A stretch of DNA of 64,000 bases from Pseudarthrobacter sulfonivorans (GTDB lineage Bacteria; Actinomycetota; Actinomycetes; Actinomycetales; Micrococcaceae): positions 3,596,001 to 3,660,000 of the forward strand of contig NZ_CP013747.1 in the NCBI RefSeq assembly GCF_001484605.1. Reading direction: 5' to 3'. This document shows, piece after piece, positions 59,938 through 64,000 of this stretch; position 1 is the stretch's first letter; every line of letters begins with the position of its first letter. Made by a program: the position numbers and the translations under genes. Below the pieces are notes generated by a model. The model did no database searches, was not told where the DNA came from, and saw nothing but the letters and a program-made list of their open reading frames with translations.

Positions 59938-60678
59938 CTAGGAGGTGGTCGTTACTGAGGAGTGCGCAAGGACTACGTCGTCCGCGCTGCGGGCGGCGGA
60001 GGGGAACAGGACGACGAGGAGCCCGAGGCCTACTGCCGCCCCGATCAGCTGAGCGGCGACGAAGCCGGGTACAGAAGCCGGCGCGATCCCGGCGAAGGTG
60101 TCGCTGAAGATGCGGCCGACCGTCACGGCGGGGTTGGCGAACGACGTCGAGGACGTGAACCAGTACGCGGCGCCGATGTAGGCACCCACGGCGGGGGCTG
60201 CGAGGACGCCCCGGTTGGTGGCGGCCAGTGCGAAGATCAGCAGGACGAGGCCCGCGGTGGCGACGACCTCGCCCAGGAGGTGCCCTGTGGTGGCGCGGTC
60301 GGTGACCGAGATTGAGGTTCCCACCTCAAACATGGCGTTCGCGACCACGCTGCCGCCTATTGCACCAACGGTTTGGGCAACCAGGTATGTACCGAGGTCC
60401 GGCAGGGTCAGCCCGGTTCCGCTGCGCCGACCCAGGACCCAGTCCACGAGCGAGACTACTGGGTTGAAATGCGCACCGCTGACGGGTCCGAGTATGAGGA
60501 TCAATACGGTCAAACCCAGGACGGTGGCGGTGCTGTTCTGGAGCAACTGCAGGCCGACGTCGTTCGGAGAGAGTTGCTGTGCCGCGATCCCGGAGCCGAC
60601 GACGATGGATACGAGCAGGCCGGTGCCGAGGAGTTCGGCGACGGCGCGGCGCCACAGCGGCGGCTGATGTGAAGTCAT
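59938..60678 (-). CDS. aqpS: Aquaporin-like channel (AqpS type)
   Basis: A 246-residue MIP-family channel. The two pore loops are HFNPVVS (NPV in place of NPA) and FANPAVT. Six hydrophobic segments are present. MIP channels in ars clusters let arsenite or methylated arsenicals leave the cell. ATG 60678 is chosen; TTG 60696 is the alternative. It is divergent from the arsR-arsC fusion with only 45 bp between. Confidence 0.9.
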   Translation of the reverse strand: MTSHQPPLWRRAVAELLGTGLLVSIVVGSGIAAQQLSPNDVGLQLLQNSTATVLGLTVLILILGPVSGAHFNPVVSLVDWVLGRRSGTGLTLPDLGTYLVAQTVGAIGGSVVANAMFEVGTSISVTDRATTGHLLGEVVATAGLVLLIFALAATNRGVLAAPAVGAYIGAAYWFTSSTSFANPAVTVGRIFSDTFAGIAPASVPGFVAAQLIGAAVGLGLLVVLFPSAARSADDVVLAHSSVTTTS

Positions 60679-60723
60679 ACCAACAGCTTGACGCAAGAAA
60701 TTAACTCAGTCAAAATTGAACCA
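60679..60723. promoter_or_regulatory. Face-to-face promoters of aqpS and the arsR-arsC fusion
   Basis: TTGAC (60688-60692) and GTCAA (60709-60713) face each other. On the plus strand TTGACG and CAAAAT (60711-60716) are spaced by 17 bases and end eight bases before ATG 60724, giving a leaderless transcript; on the minus strand TTGACT serves the aqpS side. Confidence 0.65.
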
Positions 60724-61398
60724 ATGAATACTGACCCAGTTGAGGACTTTCGGGCGCGGGTCGCAAAGCATGCCGCCCTCGCCGATCCCGCGCGGCTGCG
60801 CATCGTGGACCTGCTGACTCTGGGCGACCTTTCCCCCACGGAACTTCAAGCTGACCTCGGGATGCCCTCTAACCTGCTGTCCCACCACCTGCGCACACTG
60901 GAAGGAGCGGGTCTGGCGATCCGCCACCGCTCAGAGGCGGACAGGCGGCGCAGCTACTTCCGGCTTGCCGCCGGGGCGCTCGAAGGGCTGGTGCCGGGGG
61001 CTGAGTATGGGGCCAGTCGTGTCCTCTTCGTGTGCACGCGGAACAGCGCCCGGTCGCAACTGGCCGCCGCGCTCTGGAATCAGATCAGCGGAATCCCCTC
61101 GACCTCGGCCGGAACTCATCCCGCGGACAGTATTGCCCGGGGGGCCATTGATGTAGCCCGCCGCCACGGCGTCGCTCTTGCAGACCTTCCCCCGCGCCGG
61201 CTCGATGAGGTGGCGCACGATGATGACTTCGTCGTGACCGTGTGTGATAACGCTCACGAGGAAATTCCCAATCTGGGAGGGATCCACTGGTCCGTTCCGG
61301 ATCCGCTCCGACTGAACACTGAGGACGCCTTCGAAGGCGCCTTCACTGACATCTCCCGCCGCATCAGCGACCTCGCGCCCCGCCTGCACGCCGCTTGA
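60724..61398 (+). CDS. ArsR repressor fused to LMW-phosphatase-type arsenate reductase
   Basis: A 224-residue two-domain protein. Residues ~1-90 are an ArsR winged helix (LADPARLRIVDLLTLGDLSPTELQADLGMPSNLLSHHL) without a CxC sensor pair. Residues ~97-224 are an LMW tyrosine phosphatase/ArsC fold with the P-loop C104TRNSAR110 and a CDNAHEE...VPDP loop. The fusion could link arsenate reduction or arsenic binding to transcription. Which As ligands the HTH part uses is unclear. Confidence 0.9.
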   Translation: MNTDPVEDFRARVAKHAALADPARLRIVDLLTLGDLSPTELQADLGMPSNLLSHHLRTLEGAGLAIRHRSEADRRRSYFRLAAGALEGLVPGAEYGASRVLFVCTRNSARSQLAAALWNQISGIPSTSAGTHPADSIARGAIDVARRHGVALADLPPRRLDEVAHDDDFVVTVCDNAHEEIPNLGGIHWSVPDPLRLNTEDAFEGAFTDISRRISDLAPRLHAA

Positions 61399-61417
61399 TA
61401 TTCCGGCGGATTCAAAT

Positions 61418-61470
61418 ATTGACAATCATCAATCTTTCGCTCGATACTGCATACATCGATAATCATCAAT
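61418..61470 (+). promoter_or_regulatory. arsC promoter with two ArsR-type operators
   Basis: Site 1 ATTGA-N6-TCAAT (61418-61433) overlaps a perfect -35 TTGACA (61419-61424); GATACT at 61443-61448 can serve as -10. Site 2, ATCGA-N6-TCAAT (61455-61470), lies at the expected start of transcription. Both share arms and spacing with the arsR operator. Confidence 0.8.
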
Positions 61471-61549
61471 GTGATGCTAGCAAGGGCGGTGCAGGCGCAA
61501 CAACCTCAACCAAACCGATTCACACCGATCTGATTCCAGGAGAAACCAC

Positions 61550-61972
61550 GTGAGCACCGAAACCGCCAAGAAGCCCTCCGTCCTGTTCGTCTGCGTCCAC
61601 AACGCCGGCCGCTCCCAGATGGCAGCCGCCTTCCTGACCACCCTTTCGAAGGGTGGCATTGAGGTTCGTTCCGCCGGATCGCAGCCCGCAGATAAGGTCA
61701 ACCCGGCCGCCGTCGAGGCCATGGCCGAACTGGGTATCGACATGTCTGCCGAGATCCCGAAGGTCCTCACCACCGAGGCCGTCAAGGAGTCCGACGTCGT
61801 GATCACCATGGGCTGCGGCGACGAATGCCCCTACTTCCCCGGCAAGCGCTACGAGGACTGGGTCCTGGAGGATCCCGCCGGGCAGGGCGTAGACGCCGTC
61901 CGCCCCATCCGCGACGAGATCAAGACGCGCATCGAAGGGCTCATCGACTCGCTGATCCCGGCCGCCAAGTAA
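61550..61972 (+). CDS. arsC: Arsenate reductase, LMW-phosphatase type
   Basis: A 140-residue arsenate reductase. The P-loop is C15VHNAGR21 and a second cysteine pair sits in MGCGDECPYFP near residue 88-95, as in mycothiol/mycoredoxin-dependent actinobacterial ArsC. AGGAGA precedes the GTG by six bases. It opens the rightward operon after two ArsR-type operators. Confidence 0.93.
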   Translation: MSTETAKKPSVLFVCVHNAGRSQMAAAFLTTLSKGGIEVRSAGSQPADKVNPAAVEAMAELGIDMSAEIPKVLTTEAVKESDVVITMGCGDECPYFPGKRYEDWVLEDPAGQGVDAVRPIRDEIKTRIEGLIDSLIPAAK

Positions 61973-61998
61973 CCACACCCCGCGATTAGGGAGAGGGG

Positions 61999-62070
61999 GT
62001 GAGCTGGATGGACACCGATTGCTGCACCGATGCGGGCTGCTGCGACGAGGACGATCTGGACTGCTGCTGA
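61999..62070 (+). CDS. 23-residue peptide with three Cys-Cys pairs
   Basis: A very short frame with a GGGAGAG site four bases upstream of GTG 61999 (ATG 62008 is the alternative). The peptide has Cys pairs at 8-9, 14-15 and 22-23 (spacing CC-x4-CC-x6-CC), eight acidic residues and no basic residue, ending in LDCC. It lies 26 bp after arsC and 87 bp before the flavoprotein gene, in the same direction. Six thiols in 23 residues suggest binding of As(III) or another soft metal. I recall that short LDCC-ending putative metal-binding peptides are annotated in some genomes but cannot check it. Confidence 0.65.
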   Translation: MSWMDTDCCTDAGCCDEDDLDCC

Positions 62071-62157
62071 ACAGCACCGCCCCGGCCTGCCGGTCCCACA
62101 AGGCTCCGGCAGGCACCCCGATCGAACCGCACACCAACGGATGAAACAGAGGACAGC

Positions 62158-63543
62158 ATGGATCCAGTAAATAACTTTCCCGTCGCCGTCATCGGCGCCG
62201 GCCCTGTGGGACTGGCCACCGCAGCCCACCTGCTCGAACGCGGCCTCGAGCCGCTGATCTTCGAGGCAGGCCCGACGGCGGGATCCGCCATCGAACAGTG
62301 GCGCCACATCCGGCTGTTCTCACCCTGGCGGTTCAACCTCGACGCCGCGGCCCTGCGTTTGCTGGAAGGCGCCGGCTGGGTGGCCCCCCGCCTGACGGCA
62401 CTCCCGTACGGCGGGGAACTGATCGACAATTACCTCGCCCCGCTGGCCGCAACCCCGGAGATCTCCTCCCGCCTCCAGACCAGCGCACGCGTCATCGCCG
62501 TTACACGCCAGGGCATGGACAAAACCCACGTCCGGGACCGCGAAACCACACCCTTTACCGTCCGCGTCGAACACGACGGCGGAGAAGTGCGCGACCACAC
62601 CGTGGCCGCCGTGATCGATGCGTCCGGCACCTGGTCCACGCGCAACCCGCTCGGAACCTCCGGGCTGCCCGCCATCGGCGAAGACACGGCCGCCGCCCGG
62701 ATCTCCTCGCCCCTGCCGGACGTCACAGGGCGGGACCGTGCCACCTTCGCGAATCGTCGCGTCCTGGTCGTGGGAGCCGGGCACTCGGCCGCGAACACAC
62801 TGATCAATCTGGCAGACCTCGCCAAGGAAGAACCCGGAACCACCATCCTGTGGGCCGTACGCGGAGCATCCGCTGAAAAGGTCTACGGCGGCGGAGAGGC
62901 TGACGGCCTGCCCGCCCGCGGCCAACTAGGCGCCCGGCTCCGCCGACTCGTTGAGGCCGGAACCATCGAACTGCGCACCGGCTTTGGCATCTCCTCACTG
63001 AAGACCCTGGAGACCCACGTGAGCGTCGAAGCCGCCGACGGACGCACCCTGGACGCCGACGTCATCATCCCTTGCACAGGCTTCCGGCCGGACTTGGACA
63101 TCCTGCGCGAGCTCCGGCTCAACCTTGACCCCGCCGTCGAGGCGCCGGTCGAGCTGGGTCCGCTGATCGACCCCGAATTCCATTCCTGCGGCACGGTCCA
63201 GCCGCATGGCGCCAAGCTTCTCGCCCACCCGGAAAAGGACTTCTACATCGTCGGCATGAAGTCCTATGGCCGTGCGCCGACCTTCCTGCTAGCTACCGGC
63301 TACGAACAGGTCAGGTCCGTCGCCGCGGCACTCTCCGGCGACCAGGCCGCGGCGGACACTGTCCACCTTGAACTGCCCGAAACCGGGGTATGCTCCACCG
63401 ACGCCGGCACCAGCTGCGACGTCCCCGCGGCTTCAACAGCAGACACTGACGGATCAGCGGAGAGCGGCTGTTGCGCCGCCCCGGAGCCGGTCCTCGTTGG
63501 ATTCCCCACCGGGCTGGCTCACGGCCGCTCCGGGGAACACTGA
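62158..63543 (+). CDS. FAD/NAD(P)-dependent oxidoreductase of ars operons (ArsO-like)
   Basis: A 461-residue flavoprotein. Two Rossmann motifs are visible: VIGAGPVGLA at 10-19 for FAD and VVGAGHSA near 202-209 for NAD(P). The middle part is similar to flavin monooxygenases/thioredoxin-reductase-like proteins found in actinobacterial ars clusters. The last ~60 residues form a Cys-containing tail (GVCSTDAGTSCD ... SGCCAAPEP) beyond the catalytic fold, which may bind As(III). Substrate unknown. Confidence 0.88.
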   Translation: MDPVNNFPVAVIGAGPVGLATAAHLLERGLEPLIFEAGPTAGSAIEQWRHIRLFSPWRFNLDAAALRLLEGAGWVAPRLTALPYGGELIDNYLAPLAATPEISSRLQTSARVIAVTRQGMDKTHVRDRETTPFTVRVEHDGGEVRDHTVAAVIDASGTWSTRNPLGTSGLPAIGEDTAAARISSPLPDVTGRDRATFANRRVLVVGAGHSAANTLINLADLAKEEPGTTILWAVRGASAEKVYGGGEADGLPARGQLGARLRRLVEAGTIELRTGFGISSLKTLETHVSVEAADGRTLDADVIIPCTGFRPDLDILRELRLNLDPAVEAPVELGPLIDPEFHSCGTVQPHGAKLLAHPEKDFYIVGMKSYGRAPTFLLATGYEQVRSVAAALSGDQAAADTVHLELPETGVCSTDAGTSCDVPAASTADTDGSAESGCCAAPEPVLVGFPTGLAHGRSGEH

Positions 63544-63595
63544 CCACAACCAACCACAACGCACCGTTCCGGACGCACGCCAAGGGAGTATTGCC

Positions 63596-64000
63596 ATGAC
63601 CGAACACCAGAAAACGACGCTGGGATTGCAGGACAATACTGAAATCCTGCACCGGATAAGCGAACGCCTCGCCGAGCGTTTCACCGGGGTGTTCGCCGTC
63701 GAGACGGTCGAACGCTACGTCTTCGAGTCCTACACGGCCTTGGCCCGGACAGCGAAGATCAGCGCCTACCTGCCTGCCACCACGGAACACTTCGCCAACG
63801 ACCGGCTGGCCGCCCTGGCCAAATCCAAAGGGTCGGTGGTCTCCGAGGTCCCGGAGGTCCTGTTCGTTTGCGTGCAGAACGCCGGCAGGTCACAAATGGC
63901 TGCCGCGCTGCTCAACGTTGAAGCCAAGGGCAGGATCCGCGTCCGGTCGGCAGGCTCCATGCCGGCAGCTGAGCTGGATCCAACCGTTGTGACTGTAATG
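63596..64000 (+). CDS. Arsenate reductase with N-terminal helical domain, 3' truncated by the window
   Basis: 135 residues are visible and the frame runs off the right edge. An N-terminal helical domain of ~80 residues (LQDNTEILHRISERLAERFTG ... LAALAKSKG, in pieces) precedes an LMW-phosphatase P-loop C92VQNAGR98. This layout is common in actinobacteria; the helices probably mediate dimerisation. Third ArsC-type domain of the cluster. Confidence 0.88.
   Translation, partial: MTEHQKTTLGLQDNTEILHRISERLAERFTGVFAVETVERYVFESYTALARTAKISAYLPATTEHFANDRLAALAKSKGSVVSEVPEVLFVCVQNAGRSQMAAALLNVEAKGRIRVRSAGSMPAAELDPTVVTVM

Overview
The window is high-GC DNA with short intergenic gaps, many GTG starts, ATGA/GTGA/TAATG gene overlaps and several apparently leaderless promoters. 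With the gene content (FurA-type regulator next to a catalase, WhiB-like remnant, MSMEG/Arthrobacter-style transporters, class II tRNA-Tyr, arsenate reductases of the LMW-phosphatase type) this points to an actinobacterium of the Micrococcaceae, most likely Arthrobacter or Pseudarthrobacter. Species cannot be fixed from the sequence alone.

Layout. 1-6.5 kb: a tightly overlapped sugar-acid catabolic operon (MHS-type transporter, 2-hydroxyacid dehydrogenase, zinc alcohol dehydrogenase, SDR, KDPG aldolase, KDG kinase) facing an IclR regulator. 6.6-14.4 kb: DUF2461 protein, catalase with its Fur-family regulator, hydrolase, EntS-like exporter, HtpX protease, YajQ. 14.6-19.6 kb: tRNA-Tyr followed by a decayed integrative element (integrase and WhiB-like genes each broken by an in-frame stop), a large SGNH acyltransferase and ill-defined ORFs. 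19.7-31.5 kb: CBS-domain protein, LysM protein, potassium channel, thioesterase, two ABC-2 exporters, thioredoxin, acyl-CoA synthetase, a DUF559/AbiEi-like protein bracketed by long palindromes, and an AlkA glycosylase. 31.6-36.5 kb: glyoxalase-fold protein, cystathionine beta-synthase and gamma-synthase, HxlR regulator with an MFS transporter. 36.6-45.2 kb: GH2 beta-galactosidase with TetR regulator, acyl-CoA dehydrogenase, and an APC permease / YgiC-like ligase / YgiB-like group. 45.3-51.4 kb: MOSC protein, DEAD-box helicase with a long leader, tRNA-Thr and tRNA-Met, a YidC-type insertase, two small oxidoreductase-fold proteins. 51.4-58.8 kb: an alpha-glucoside uptake and hydrolysis locus (ROK regulator, binding protein, two permeases, GH13 enzyme, aldo/keto reductase). 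59-64 kb: an arsenic-resistance cluster running off the right edge.

How parts work together. The first operon should import a sugar acid, oxidise and reduce it through keto intermediates, phosphorylate KDG and cleave KDPG to pyruvate and glyceraldehyde 3-phosphate; its dehydratase is not in view. Cystathionine beta- and gamma-synthases are adjacent and form the transsulfuration pair. The arsenic cluster combines an acetyltransferase, a thiol-type ArsR, an aquaporin, an ArsR-arsenate reductase fusion, two further arsenate reductases, a flavoprotein with a cysteine-rich tail and a 23-residue peptide with three Cys-Cys pairs; at least three sites carry the same ATTGA-N6-TCAAT-type operator. No ArsB/Acr3 pump is seen; it may lie past the right end.

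The strongest candidates for something new are the Cys-Cys microprotein at 61999-62070, the family of palindromes with conserved ends and covarying inner stems at 25.4, 27.5 and 28.6 kb, and the YgiB/YgiC/APC group.
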